From Acidobacteriota bacterium (GTDB lineage: Bacteria; Acidobacteriota; Blastocatellia; Chloracidobacteriales; Chloracidobacteriaceae): a stretch of DNA of 35,208 bases. Each line of letters starts with the position of its first letter. Positions within the stretch are counted from its first letter, which is position 1. Of this stretch, positions 16,516 through 25,394 are shown piece by piece. Location: positions 1 to 35,208 of the forward strand of contig JACQXX010000023.1 in the NCBI GenBank assembly GCA_016208495.1. The letters are read 5' to 3'. The position numbers and the translations under genes are program-made. A model generated the notes under the pieces. That model saw nothing but the letters and a program-made list of their open reading frames with translations. It was not told the DNA's origin and ran no database searches.

Positions 16516-16565
16516 TCAGGGGGTTCAGGGTTGCGGGGTTCAGGGTTCAGGGTTCAGGGTTCCAG
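16516..16565. repeat. GGGTTCA array between convergent genes
   Basis: About six GGGTTCA-like units, some imperfect, fill the gap between the regulator stop (16513) and the lipid-kinase end. The TCA at 16554-16556 in one unit is the TGA stop of the lipid-kinase gene. Confidence 0.9.
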
Positions 16566-17474
16566 GTTTTCGAAATTAAATAAGGACGAAAAAGACAAAA
16601 AGGACAAAAAGGACGAAAAGGAAGAAAATTCCATCGGAAGTGGACCTAAAAGTTCACCATCAACCTGAACCCAGGGCTGGTTGGTTTCCAGACCATAAGC
16701 CTTGATGTGACTTGAGTGGAGCTTGATAACCCCCTTCATTTTGTCAACACTGCTCACCAGCGTGGTGATCGCAAAGGGAAGATACTCAAACCCAAAGCTC
16801 TTTGGTGGGAAAATACTGACTTCAAACTGCGGGTCAAACAGACTGGCGTGGGGAGTCAGGCTAAAGCCTCCTCCGTATCCCTTCGAGTTGCCAATCACGA
16901 CAAAACCGCTCTGGTAGGACTGGCCGTTGACTTCAACCGTAAAGGTTTGCGGCTGTTTGACCAGATGCTGAAGCCCCGAAATCAAATAGGCACCTTCGCC
17001 GAGTTTGGCTTTGAGTGAGGAATCGACGTTTTTGACCATCGCCGCATCCAGTCCAATCCCCGCCATCAGAAAAAAGTACCGGTTCCCGGCCAACCCAATG
17101 GTGATTGGCCGCCGGTGGCCCTCAGCGATGAACCGGGCGTTGGCTTCAGGATCTGCTGGAATATTCAAATCATTGGCCAATACATTGGCGGTTCCGCCTG
17201 GGAAAATCCCCAGTGGTGTTTGACTGCGGGCCATGCCTTGCAAGACTTCGTTCAGCGTACCGTCCCCACCACTGGCAATTACCACATCCACACCCTTGAC
17301 CACGGCTTCATGAGCCAGGCGAGTCGCATCGTTTGGCCCCGTGGTGGGCCAGGGTTCAGCGATAATTCCATACCTGTTAAGGAGCTGGATGTAATTTTGA
17401 ATTTCAGTTGCCCGGTCTCTTCGTTTGTGAGCACCTGATCGAGGGTTGAAAATTACGACGGCGGATTGGTTCAT
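16554..17474 (-). CDS. Diacylglycerol kinase family (YegS/LCB5-type) lipid kinase
   Basis: The protein has 306 residues when started at the ATG at 17474 (MNQSAVVIFNPRSG). The longer frame to 17546 needs a TTG start and adds residues unlike the family. The DAGK catalytic domain shows NPRSG at 10-14, GGDGTLNEV at 69-77 and PLGIFPGGTANVLANDL at 87-103. These bind ATP and lipid substrate. It likely phosphorylates a diacylglycerol or sphingoid-like lipid at the membrane. The C-terminal domain (GYGGGFSLTPHASLFD, VDGE) is typical. The last 25 residues (SSFSSFLSFLSFSSLFNF) are low complexity and are encoded by a microsatellite, and the stop lies in a GGGTTCA unit. So the tail appears to be built from repeat DNA. 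No clear ribosome binding site is seen. Confidence 0.92.
   Translation of the reverse strand: MNQSAVVIFNPRSGAHKRRDRATEIQNYIQLLNRYGIIAEPWPTTGPNDATRLAHEAVVKGVDVVIASGGDGTLNEVLQGMARSQTPLGIFPGGTANVLANDLNIPADPEANARFIAEGHRRPITIGLAGNRYFFLMAGIGLDAAMVKNVDSSLKAKLGEGAYLISGLQHLVKQPQTFTVEVNGQSYQSGFVVIGNSKGYGGGFSLTPHASLFDPQFEVSIFPPKSFGFEYLPFAITTLVSSVDKMKGVIKLHSSHIKAYGLETNQPWVQVDGELLGPLPMEFSSFSSFLSFLSFSSLFNFENLEP
16583..16630. repeat. AAGGACAAA-type microsatellite inside the lipid-kinase 3' end
   Basis: About five 9-10-bp purine-rich units (AAGGACGAAA, AAGACAAAA, AGGACAAAA, AGGACGAAA) lie in frame at the end of the lipid-kinase gene. On the minus strand they encode the Ser/Phe/Leu-rich tail. Confidence 0.85.
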
Positions 17475-17585
17475 AGATTGAAGAGTTATTGATACCCTTT
17501 TGCATTGAAATGATTGTATTTGAAGACAGTCAAGTAACTCAATCAAATGGAGTTAGTAAACTACTGACTACAATCTGATATGAGT

Positions 17586-19424
17586 TTAAAGTCTAAACTC
17601 GAAGGGGCGTGACTGGACGCCTTTGACCGTGATGGTGATGGTGTTTTTCCCGTTCTTTAAATTGAGCTTTTTCTTTTTTCCCTGAATGATCACGACCGAG
17701 GCGTTGGTTTGGCCAGCAGCAACCGGAATGACTTTGCCATTGATTTCAACCAGTGGGGAGGGTTGGAGTCCGAATCCGGTGATGGTCAGCAATTTCCCCT
17801 CATAGGTCACATTGAGAATTTCCGGAGCATTGGAAACCTCTTTTCCAATCACTGAGATCCGCAGAATTTCAGTTGATGACAAGGGCGGGGTTCCATGGTC
17901 GGTGGCTTCAAAAATCAGGCGATAGGGTTTCCCTTCAGGTGTTCCATCCCCCGTGGTTGGAGTGAGGGTCAGTTCGCCCATTCCAAAGCCATTGTCCACA
18001 AATTTGGCAAACCTCGTGCCTTCAATCAATTTGAGACTTATTTTGCCGTCTTTTTCAGGATCTCGTGGTGTGTCGCGATCAATGGCCAGCGCCAGGATTA
18101 AAAACGTATCGCCTTCCTTCATCGTCACAGGCTGAAATGGGCGGAATTCAGGTGGTGTGTTGGCCTGGACTGTGACTTGAAAGCAGGCGGTTGACTGGTT
18201 TCCAAATGTGTCAGAGGCCACCACACATACCTGAAACGTCCCACCGTCAATAGAAATGGGTTGAAGACAAATTTCGGGCGGATTTCCAGTGCGACATTGA
18301 ACAAAACCTGGGTTGGTTGAGCCACAATTGACATTGACGGCATCGCCTTCGGGATCTGTGACCCGGATGGGGATGCACTGTTGATCAAAGGCTCGAATCT
18401 CAACATCCGGTATCGGCTCAATCACCGGGGGGTGGTTGACGGGTTGGGTGCTATCAACCACAAACACTTCGTGGACCGTGGTCTGCCCAAACCCCTGGAC
18501 TGGCGCGCCACCCGGAATATAAATCCGGCTATTGAGGGCGACGGCCCCAATCCCGTGGCGTGGTGTCGGCATGGGAAGTTCAATTCGCCAGGAATTGGTC
18601 ATTGGGTCATAGGACTCATTTTCCTCAAAAACCCCAAGCGGATGATTGCGGTTGCCCTCACCTCCAAAAACATAAAACCGGCCATTCACGGTTGCTCCGG
18701 CAATTCCGCTTCGACCCGTTGGAAGTGGGGCCCGGCTTTGCCAGGTTCGGGTGGCGGGATCAAAAACCTCAAGGGTAGTCAGGGTAAAACTATTACTATT
18801 TCGTCCGCCTGCCACATACAGCTTGCCATCAATCACGCCCGCCGCAATATGTTCCCGAGGGGTCGGCATTGGCGGCAGGGATTCCCAGCGGTTGGTGGTT
18901 GGGTCAAAAACACTTAACTCGCCGGTTGTTTGATCTCCTTCACCGCCAACGGCATAGATTTTTCCATCAATGGTGACGCAGGCCAGTGCTCCTCTGGGGG
19001 AGGGTAATGCAGGTCCTTCGGTCCACTGGTTGGTGGCTGGATCAAATATGTAAACCGAGGCCACAGGTGTAAAAGCAAGTGAATTGTACCCGCCAATCAC
19101 AAAAATGCGATTATTGAGGGAGACTGCTGTGGTGTGATGCAGCCGCTCGGGCACCGGTGCCACTCTCGCCCAGGTATCGGCAACCGGGTCATACCGCTCA
19201 ACTGTATTGCTGACAATCCGATTTGAAATTCCACCGATAAGATAAATGCGACCTTGCACTTCAGTAACCGCCACTTCCTGACGTGCTTCTTGATTTGAAG
19301 CCCGCTGAACCCATGTGGTGTCCTGAGCCCAAACGACATCGGAATTCACTATCCCAAGTGCAATGAGTACCAGCAGCACAACACTCTGGTTGGTCCACTG
19401 CCAGGTGCATAACGGTATCTTCAT
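17586..19424 (-). CDS. Secreted Kelch-repeat protein with Ig-like C-terminal domains
   Basis: The protein has 612 residues from the ATG at 19424 (MKIPLCTWQWTNQSVVLLVL), which has GGGGAG 9 nt upstream and begins a signal peptide ending near VWAQ. The longer frame to 19547 adds 41 residues before the signal peptide and is rejected. About six Kelch repeats (GGxxxxxxxNTVERYDPVADTW, IYAVGGEG...SVFDPTTNRWESLPPMPTPR and so on) form a propeller over about residues 45-330. Two Ig/cadherin-like domains follow (PPVIEPIPDVEI..., TPPEFRPFQPVTMKEGD...). A final IPT/TIG-like domain (ITGFGLQPSPLVEINGKVI) ends the protein. No enzyme motif is visible. A surface or extracellular binding role is inferred from the architecture. 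Confidence 0.85.
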   Translation of the reverse strand: MKIPLCTWQWTNQSVVLLVLIALGIVNSDVVWAQDTTWVQRASNQEARQEVAVTEVQGRIYLIGGISNRIVSNTVERYDPVADTWARVAPVPERLHHTTAVSLNNRIFVIGGYNSLAFTPVASVYIFDPATNQWTEGPALPSPRGALACVTIDGKIYAVGGEGDQTTGELSVFDPTTNRWESLPPMPTPREHIAAGVIDGKLYVAGGRNSNSFTLTTLEVFDPATRTWQSRAPLPTGRSGIAGATVNGRFYVFGGEGNRNHPLGVFEENESYDPMTNSWRIELPMPTPRHGIGAVALNSRIYIPGGAPVQGFGQTTVHEVFVVDSTQPVNHPPVIEPIPDVEIRAFDQQCIPIRVTDPEGDAVNVNCGSTNPGFVQCRTGNPPEICLQPISIDGGTFQVCVVASDTFGNQSTACFQVTVQANTPPEFRPFQPVTMKEGDTFLILALAIDRDTPRDPEKDGKISLKLIEGTRFAKFVDNGFGMGELTLTPTTGDGTPEGKPYRLIFEATDHGTPPLSSTEILRISVIGKEVSNAPEILNVTYEGKLLTITGFGLQPSPLVEINGKVIPVAAGQTNASVVIIQGKKKKLNLKNGKNTITITVKGVQSRPFEFRL

Positions 19425-20053
19425 TTTGAAAACTCCCCGATCACAGCTACCAGACCAACGAAACTCCCGTTGTCTTGAATGAGTAGCCCAAATCTTTCCT
19501 TGATATTTTAACCCTATGTCTAAATCACAAAATGGAGCGGCTGACAACCCCTAAGTGAATTTGGGGCAATTCTCAAACTTGCGGGCATTCAAATTGAAGG
19601 CACATTCAGGTTATGAGTTCTCGGTCAATTCATCATTTTCCCATTACCCGGTTATTTATTTGATGAATTGGATTTGATAAATAAGATGAACTCGATTTTT
19701 CCAAACTTTTGAATATAAACTGGTTAGCTTGATTTTAATGGTTGTTCGGAATTGAAACGCGAATTTCCCAAAAACGGGCACCTCTAGCTGAAACCCACCC
19801 TTTTCACCTGACGTTGAGTGATTCACCCAAAGATCAAAGAGAAATTTTTCCTTCTGTAATTTGGGCTCGCTGTGCGCATGCAATCATCTGAAACACTATT
19901 AGTTAGTTTTGATTGGCACTCTTTTCCCTCCGGAAATTCTGAAAAATTTTTACAAGTAGCACCGAATTTTTTACACGTGGCACGGGATTCGCCTTTTAAT
20001 GAGAATGCCAAACGTCACGTAAATGGTTCAGTCATAGAAAGTTCTTCAAAATT
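19425..20053. other. Intergenic region with no recognisable gene
   Basis: This gap lies between the divergent Kelch and small membrane-protein genes. Short ORFs on both strands (for example 19823-20011 minus, 19872-20057 plus) lack ribosome binding sites and known domains. A short direct repeat, TTTTTACAAGTAGCACCG / TTTTTACACGTGGCACGG, lies at about 19948-19983. The CCCAAAAACGGGCACCT motif lies at 19767-19783. Confidence 0.5.
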
Positions 20054-20392
20054 ATGAAACCCGAAGATGATGTGCAGTATTTTGAATTTTTGAAGCATTC
20101 AAAAATCTCCCGGCTAACAGTCGCTGTGATCCTGACAATTTTTGGTCTGGGAATTGCAAGTATACTTTTTACTCAGCCACAATCCACCCAAGAAATTGCA
20201 TCACTCAAGGCTGAAGATTTTTTTGCCCAACAATCTGCATCTCAAAGGGTGTCGCCGGTGAAGACGCTGGTCTCCCATAAAGCCAATGATGCCGAGTATT
20301 TGCGATTCTTATCAATCTCGGGAGTCAGTCTCAAACGGGACGTGAACACAGTTTCTGAGGGAAACAGGGAGGAGAGAACCCAAAATAACTGA
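20054..20392 (+). CDS. Small single-pass membrane protein, hypothetical
   Basis: The protein has 112 residues. One clear membrane helix lies at about residues 20-40 (LTVAVILTIFGLGIASILF) after a charged cytoplasmic N-terminus. The C-terminal 70 residues are polar and have no recognised motif. No Shine-Dalgarno sequence precedes the ATG, so expression is uncertain. The single well-formed helix and a stop-free frame in a region without other genes are the only support. Confidence 0.4.
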   Translation: MKPEDDVQYFEFLKHSKISRLTVAVILTIFGLGIASILFTQPQSTQEIASLKAEDFFAQQSASQRVSPVKTLVSHKANDAEYLRFLSISGVSLKRDVNTVSEGNREERTQNN

Positions 20393-21050
20393 CGGTGAGG
20401 AAGAACCAGAGCCAGAGTGAGGAGACGATCACCGGTGGTTCTTTCAAGATCAGACCAAAAAGCATCTGTCAGGTAGGGTAGACCCTACAATCCCTCAACC
20501 AATATGGCGCTCGTCACGGTCGGCATCGTAGTGTCGGCCTGGTTGCGATCCTGGCCGTGACGCGCGACCTTATATCCTTACCTTTTACTATCCCTCCATT
20601 TCATCCGCCATTTGCCCAAAGCTATCCCCTCGCCTCTATCCCTGATTTTTTCCTTTCTTTTTCGAGATTGGCCACGAAATTGCAGCTTCTGATATTTTGG
20701 TCCAGCTCAGTCCTGTCCCGTTTGAATCCGGGCGGTACTACCTGTGCTGGGCTGGTAAACTGTATTTGGACTCTGATTTTCCGCAATTCACATCCAGACA
20801 TCGAAGTCAGTTGGGATCAACTATAGAGAAAAAAGTTTGCTATCTACATGGTTCACAGGTGTTTAACTTTCTCTGCACCCAGAAATCACTCAGTATGGCT
20901 GGTTCCTTTGCCTTTGATCACTTCCCCAGTTGAGCAATTGATATGAGCTTTCCGGGTAAATTTGCTAAGCTTTCGACTGCGGCCTCATCGCACTCCCCGA
21001 TTTTTTTGCGAGTGGTCCGGCTTATTTATTCGAAAGAGGTCAGAATTCTG
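20393..21050. other. Leader region of the permease gene with small inverted repeats
   Basis: No credible gene lies here. GTAGGGT-AG-ACCCTAC (20473-20488) is a near-perfect palindrome. CGTCACGG (20512-20519) pairs with CCGTGACG (20555-20562) around a GC-rich 35-base loop. The permease frame is open back to an ATG at 20943, but that start has no ribosome binding site. Confidence 0.5.
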
Positions 21051-23480
21051 ATGGAAAGCGTCTGGCAGGATATCCGGTTTTGTGTTCGGATGTTATTAAA
21101 GAGCCCGATATTTACCGTGGTTGTCGTGTTAACTCTGGCTTTTGGAATTGGGGCCAATTCCGCAATTTTTACCGTTATCAATGCTGTTCTGCTCCAACCG
21201 CTGCCCTTTGAGAAACCTGCGGAGTTGATGTTTGTCCATGATAAGACTCCAGCGTTTCAAATGACTTCGATTACCTATTTGAATTATCTGGACTGGCGCA
21301 ATCAAACTCAGACCTTTGAAGGGCTGGCCGCTTCTCGTCTGGCCACGGTCACTTTATCAGGTATGGGTGAACCCGAACGGATCGGTGTTCGTCTGGCCAC
21401 GGCAAATTTCTTTCAATTGTTGCGAGTAAAGCCTTTGTTGGGCCGGTTGTATCGCCCGGATGAAGACAAGCCTGGTGCAGCACCTGTGATTGTTTTGACC
21501 TATCAAAGCTGGAAAAATCGCTTTGCCGGGGCGATGGATATACTGGGAAAAACAATCACTCTGAATTCTGAAATCTACACCATCATTGGGGTCTTACCTC
21601 AGGAATTTCAATATTTTCAGTCGGTTGACGGATGTATTCCGCTTCACCCTTGGGCGGCAACTCTCCCTGATGATCGAAGCTGGCGGCCTAATCTGTACGC
21701 TTTGGGACGACTCAAACCTGGAACAACGATTCAGGAAGTTCAGGCTGAATTCGATGTGATTTCACGCCAGTTGGAAGAAAAGTACCCTGAAACCAATAAG
21801 GGCTCCCAGGCCCTGGTGGTGCCGTTGACGGAAATGGTGGTTCGTGGGGTTCGACCGTCGCTGCTGATTATGCTTGCCGCCGTGGCATTGGTGCTGCTGA
21901 TTGCCTGTGCGAATGTAGCCAACCTGTTTTTGGCCAGGGCTTCGTCAAGATCCAAGGAAATTGCGATTCGGTCCGCCTGTGGTGCCAGTCGGGGTCGAAT
22001 CATCCGACAACTGGTGACCGAAAGCCTGCTGCTGGGCCTGGTCGGAGGTGGAGTTGGTTTGTTAGTGGCCCATTGGGGAGTTGAATTTTTGGTGAAGTTT
22101 GCCCTTCCAAGTCTGCCTCGGGCTGCCGGAGTGCGCATTGACCTTCAGGTACTTGGGTTTACGCTATTACTCTCAATTGGGACGGGTTTGCTGTTTGGTC
22201 TGGTACCCGCGTTTCAAGTGGCAAGAATTGATTTGCGTGAATCCCTCAATGACGAGGCAAAAGGTTCAACCGCCAGTGCCCAACAACAACGCCTGCGGAG
22301 TTTACTGGTCATTTCAGAAGTTTCTCTGGCACTGGTGTTATTGATTGGGACAGGTCTGATGATTAAGAGCTTTTTCCGATTGCAGCAGGTCGCCCCCGGA
22401 TTTCCGACAACCAACTTATTGATTGTTGATGCTCCAATGACGGAGAAAGTGTATGCCCGACCTGAACAGCGCCTGGCCGTGGCTGATCAAATTCTCGAGC
22501 GCCTGACGGCTCTTCCGGATGTAAAAAGTGTCAGTTTAACAACCCATCCGCCGCTCAGCGGGAGTGGTCTTATGTTCCATTTCAATATTGAGGGGAGACC
22601 TCCGAAAGATACAACTGAATACACCATGGCGGCATATCGGTCCATCACTCCAAATTTTTTTGAAACCATGGGGATGCCGATATTACAGGGGAAGGTCTTT
22701 TCCGACCTGGATTCGATTGAGCGCCCACGGGTCGTGATCCTCAATGCGACAATGGCTCGCACCTATTTTCCCAATGACAACCCGCTTGGAAAACGAATTC
22801 AGCTCGGTGCCTATCCAGACCCCAAAGAACCGTGGATGGAAGTTATTGGAATTGTTGGGGATATCAGGCAATACCTTGAAGAGCCTGTTATGCCGGAATT
22901 TTATGTTCCCTATGCCCAGGATCCAATGCCCACGATTTCAATCATTGCCCGAACCCGGACGGAGCCGACCAAACTCATTCCTCAAATCCGGAGTTTTCTC
23001 CGTGAGGTTGATCGAACCCTGCCCATGGCCAAACCCAGGACAATGGATGAAATAATTCAATGGGCAGTCGTGCAACCCCGGAACCGGACTATTTTGATCA
23101 GTATTTTTGCGGGCGTGGCGCTCTTGTTGTCAGCAATTGGGGTGTATGGGGTGATGGCGTATTCAGTGAGCCAGCGGATTTATGAAATTGGAATCCGGGT
23201 GGCACTCGGAGCCCAGGAGCGGGATATTTTTGCTTTGATTTTAGGACAGGCGATGAGTCTGGCCTTTATTGGGATTGGGTTTGGGTTGGCAAGTTCGCTG
23301 GCATTAACTCAGTTTTTACGGTCGTTTCTGTTTAACGTAACCAGCACCGACCCAGCCACATTTGTTGCAACCTCAATTTTACTTTTTTCCGTGGCGATCC
23401 TGGCTTCATTTTTGCCAGCGAGAAAAGCAGCCAAAACTGAACCGATGGTGGCGATCCGCTTTGATGCTCTTGATTCGTGA
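21051..23480 (+). CDS. ADOP-type MacB/FtsX permease
   Basis: The protein has 809 residues from the ATG at 21051 (MESVWQDIRFCVRMLLKSPI), the typical family start, with AGAGG 11 nt upstream. An in-frame ATG at 20943 would add 36 residues. The layout is one N-terminal membrane helix (about 21-45), a MacB periplasmic core domain, a block of three helices with an FtsX-like segment (ANVANLFLARASSRSKEIAI), one more helix, a second periplasmic domain and three C-terminal helices (VMAYSVSQRIYEIGIRVALG). This duplicated layout without its own ATPase is the ADOP group (Acidobacterial duplicated orphan permease), a hallmark of the phylum. No ABC ATPase adjoins it. Its substrate, perhaps a macrolide-like compound, peptide or lipoprotein, is unknown. 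Confidence 0.93.
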   Translation: MESVWQDIRFCVRMLLKSPIFTVVVVLTLAFGIGANSAIFTVINAVLLQPLPFEKPAELMFVHDKTPAFQMTSITYLNYLDWRNQTQTFEGLAASRLATVTLSGMGEPERIGVRLATANFFQLLRVKPLLGRLYRPDEDKPGAAPVIVLTYQSWKNRFAGAMDILGKTITLNSEIYTIIGVLPQEFQYFQSVDGCIPLHPWAATLPDDRSWRPNLYALGRLKPGTTIQEVQAEFDVISRQLEEKYPETNKGSQALVVPLTEMVVRGVRPSLLIMLAAVALVLLIACANVANLFLARASSRSKEIAIRSACGASRGRIIRQLVTESLLLGLVGGGVGLLVAHWGVEFLVKFALPSLPRAAGVRIDLQVLGFTLLLSIGTGLLFGLVPAFQVARIDLRESLNDEAKGSTASAQQQRLRSLLVISEVSLALVLLIGTGLMIKSFFRLQQVAPGFPTTNLLIVDAPMTEKVYARPEQRLAVADQILERLTALPDVKSVSLTTHPPLSGSGLMFHFNIEGRPPKDTTEYTMAAYRSITPNFFETMGMPILQGKVFSDLDSIERPRVVILNATMARTYFPNDNPLGKRIQLGAYPDPKEPWMEVIGIVGDIRQYLEEPVMPEFYVPYAQDPMPTISIIARTRTEPTKLIPQIRSFLREVDRTLPMAKPRTMDEIIQWAVVQPRNRTILISIFAGVALLLSAIGVYGVMAYSVSQRIYEIGIRVALGAQERDIFALILGQAMSLAFIGIGFGLASSLALTQFLRSFLFNVTSTDPATFVATSILLFSVAILASFLPARKAAKTEPMVAIRFDALDS

Positions 23481-23496
23481 CCAGGACTGAAAGACC

Positions 23497-23690
23497 AGGG
23501 CTTGGGGCTGAAGAAGGCGGGCTGAAGACTCGCAAGCTCGGGGCAATCGAAGGGATGAGGGATGAGGGATGAAGGATGAGGGATGAAATAAAACCAATTC
23601 TTCAACCCAATGTCTTCAACCCAATGTCTTCAGCCCGACGTCTTCAGCCCCGAGTCTTCGAGTCTTCAGCCCCGAGCCCGCTTTATTTTC
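23497..23690. repeat. Inverted TCTTCAGCCC arrays around a GGGATGA array
   Basis: On the left (23497-23543) GGGCTGAAGACTCGC-like units run one way. In the centre (23550-23587) lie about five GGGATGA/AGGATGA heptamers. On the right (23598-23680) at least five TCTTCAACCC/TCTTCAGCCC(CGAG) units run in the opposite orientation. The arms can pair. The element fills the gap between the convergent permease and dihydropyrimidinase genes and ends about 10 bp before the latter's stop codon. Confidence 0.88.
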
Positions 23691-25073
23691 TCACATCGTC
23701 ACGCAGGTACCACGTTTCAAAAATCGTCCATCCCCAGGCTTGCCTTTATATTCCCCATTCTCAATAACGACCTGTCCCCGTGAGAGAACGATATCAACCG
23801 CCCCTTTGAGGGTGACACCTTCATAGGCGCTGTAATCCACATTCATATGGTGGGTGGCCGCACTGATGGTTTGGCTCTTTTCCGGGTCAAAAATCACAAT
23901 ATCCGCATCTGAACCCACCGCAATGGTCCCTTTTTGTGGAAACAGTCCAAACATCTTGGCGGCGGCAGTTGATGTGAGTTCAACAAATCGGTTGAGGCTG
24001 ATACGATTTTCAGCCACTCCGCCGTTGTAAATCAGAGACATCCGATGTTCGACGCCGGGGGCCCCATTTGGGATTTTGGTAAAATCATGCAGGCCAAGTT
24101 CTTTTTGTTCTTTCATGCAAAATGGACAGTGATCAGTTGAAATCACCTGCAGGTCATCCATTTTCAACCCTTTCCATAATTCAGTCTGATTCCATTTCTC
24201 CCGAAGTGGTGGGGTCATGACATATTTGGCCCCATCAAAGCCTGGCTCATCATAATTATCAAGCGACAGGAACAGGTATTGTGGGCAAGTTTCAGCGAAA
24301 GCCAAAATGCCCCGGTCACGGGCTTCCCGGACCTGGTTCAGGGCATCGGCACACGATAAATGGACAATGTAGACCGGGGATTCAGCCATTTCAGCAATGG
24401 CAATTGCCCGGTGAACACCCTCAGCTTCAGCCCGTGTGGGACGGGTGAGCGCGTGGTATTTTGGTGCTGTGCGCCCATCAGCCAGGGCTCGCTTGATGAT
24501 CTCGTTGATAACCACACCATTTTCAGCGTGCATGCAAATCAAACCGCCACGTTCTCCGGCGGCTGTCATAGCCCGATAAATGGTGGCGTCGTCCACCAAA
24601 AAGACTCCCGGATAGGCCATAAAAAGCTTAAAGCTAGTCACCCCTTCATCCATAATCCGGTGCAATTCTGGGATTCGATGATCTTCGAGGTCAGTGCAAA
24701 TCAGGTGAAAGGCATAATCAATGGCAGTCTTCCCTTCGGCTTTGGCATGCCAGGTATCCAGGGCTTCCGTCAGGGATTGACCTTTGTACTGCACCGCAAA
24801 GTCAATGATGGTGGTTGTTCCACCAAAGGCAGCCGCCATTGTGCCGGTTCGAAAATCATCAGACGAAGATGTCCCACCAAACGGGAGTTCCATATGCGTA
24901 TGGGGGTCAATTCCGCCCGGAATCACCAGTTTGCCACTGGCGTCAATGACACAATCTGCCTCCAAATCGAGTGAAGCACCAATAATGGAAATTTTTCCAT
25001 TTTCAATCAGGATGTCGGCTCTGTAATCGTCAACTGCCGTTACAACGCGACCGTTTTGAATCAATGTTTTCAT
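23691..25073 (-). CDS. hydA: Dihydropyrimidinase (hydantoinase)
   Basis: The protein has 460 residues from the ATG at 25073 (MKTLIQNGRVV), which has GGAG 8-11 nt upstream. A longer frame to 25136 is rejected. It hydrolyses the ring of dihydrouracil, dihydrothymine or hydantoins in reductive pyrimidine breakdown, in the cytoplasm. The amidohydrolase metal site is intact: His58 and His60 in DPHTH, carboxylated Lys149 in TSFKLFMAYPG, His182 in MHAENG, His238 in HLSCADAL and Asp314 in STDHCPF. The C-terminal GDGRFLKRG is also typical. The neighbours are not other pyrimidine catabolic genes, so it may act alone here. Phenylhydantoinase or allantoinase-like activity is an alternative. Confidence 0.94.
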   Translation of the reverse strand: MKTLIQNGRVVTAVDDYRADILIENGKISIIGASLDLEADCVIDASGKLVIPGGIDPHTHMELPFGGTSSSDDFRTGTMAAAFGGTTTIIDFAVQYKGQSLTEALDTWHAKAEGKTAIDYAFHLICTDLEDHRIPELHRIMDEGVTSFKLFMAYPGVFLVDDATIYRAMTAAGERGGLICMHAENGVVINEIIKRALADGRTAPKYHALTRPTRAEAEGVHRAIAIAEMAESPVYIVHLSCADALNQVREARDRGILAFAETCPQYLFLSLDNYDEPGFDGAKYVMTPPLREKWNQTELWKGLKMDDLQVISTDHCPFCMKEQKELGLHDFTKIPNGAPGVEHRMSLIYNGGVAENRISLNRFVELTSTAAAKMFGLFPQKGTIAVGSDADIVIFDPEKSQTISAATHHMNVDYSAYEGVTLKGAVDIVLSRGQVVIENGEYKGKPGDGRFLKRGTCVTM

Positions 25074-25394
25074 GGGAGCTCTCCGTGAAATTATGGATGT
25101 GTTTAGGGTTACCGCACCTGTGGGAAGAAAAAACAATGGCTGGAATCACGTCCCCGGTTGTCGGATGAAGGAAGGACCAATTCTGGAAAGGATCTTTTGT
25201 AAATGGAAAGGATATGTTAGCGTCCTGGTATTCTACTCATTTGAACCACTTTCTGCATCAATCAAATCAACATTCAGTTCTGTTGGTGTCGGTTTGGCGA
25301 GGCAACCCATCCATAGAAGTATTGCGCTCATCGTCTTTTCAATCCAAACCCATCCCGTTCATTTTTCAAAGCTCGCAAGATGAGGAGACCACCC
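25074..25394. other. Divergent intergenic region with no clear signal
   Basis: About 320 bp lie between the dihydropyrimidinase gene and the nine-repeat secreted-protein gene. They must hold promoters for both, but none stands out. No gene is seen. Confidence 0.5.

Noticed and set aside
20557-20933. Overlapping ORFs upstream of the permease
   Set aside because: They have no ribosome binding sites and no protein features beyond chance hydrophobic runs.
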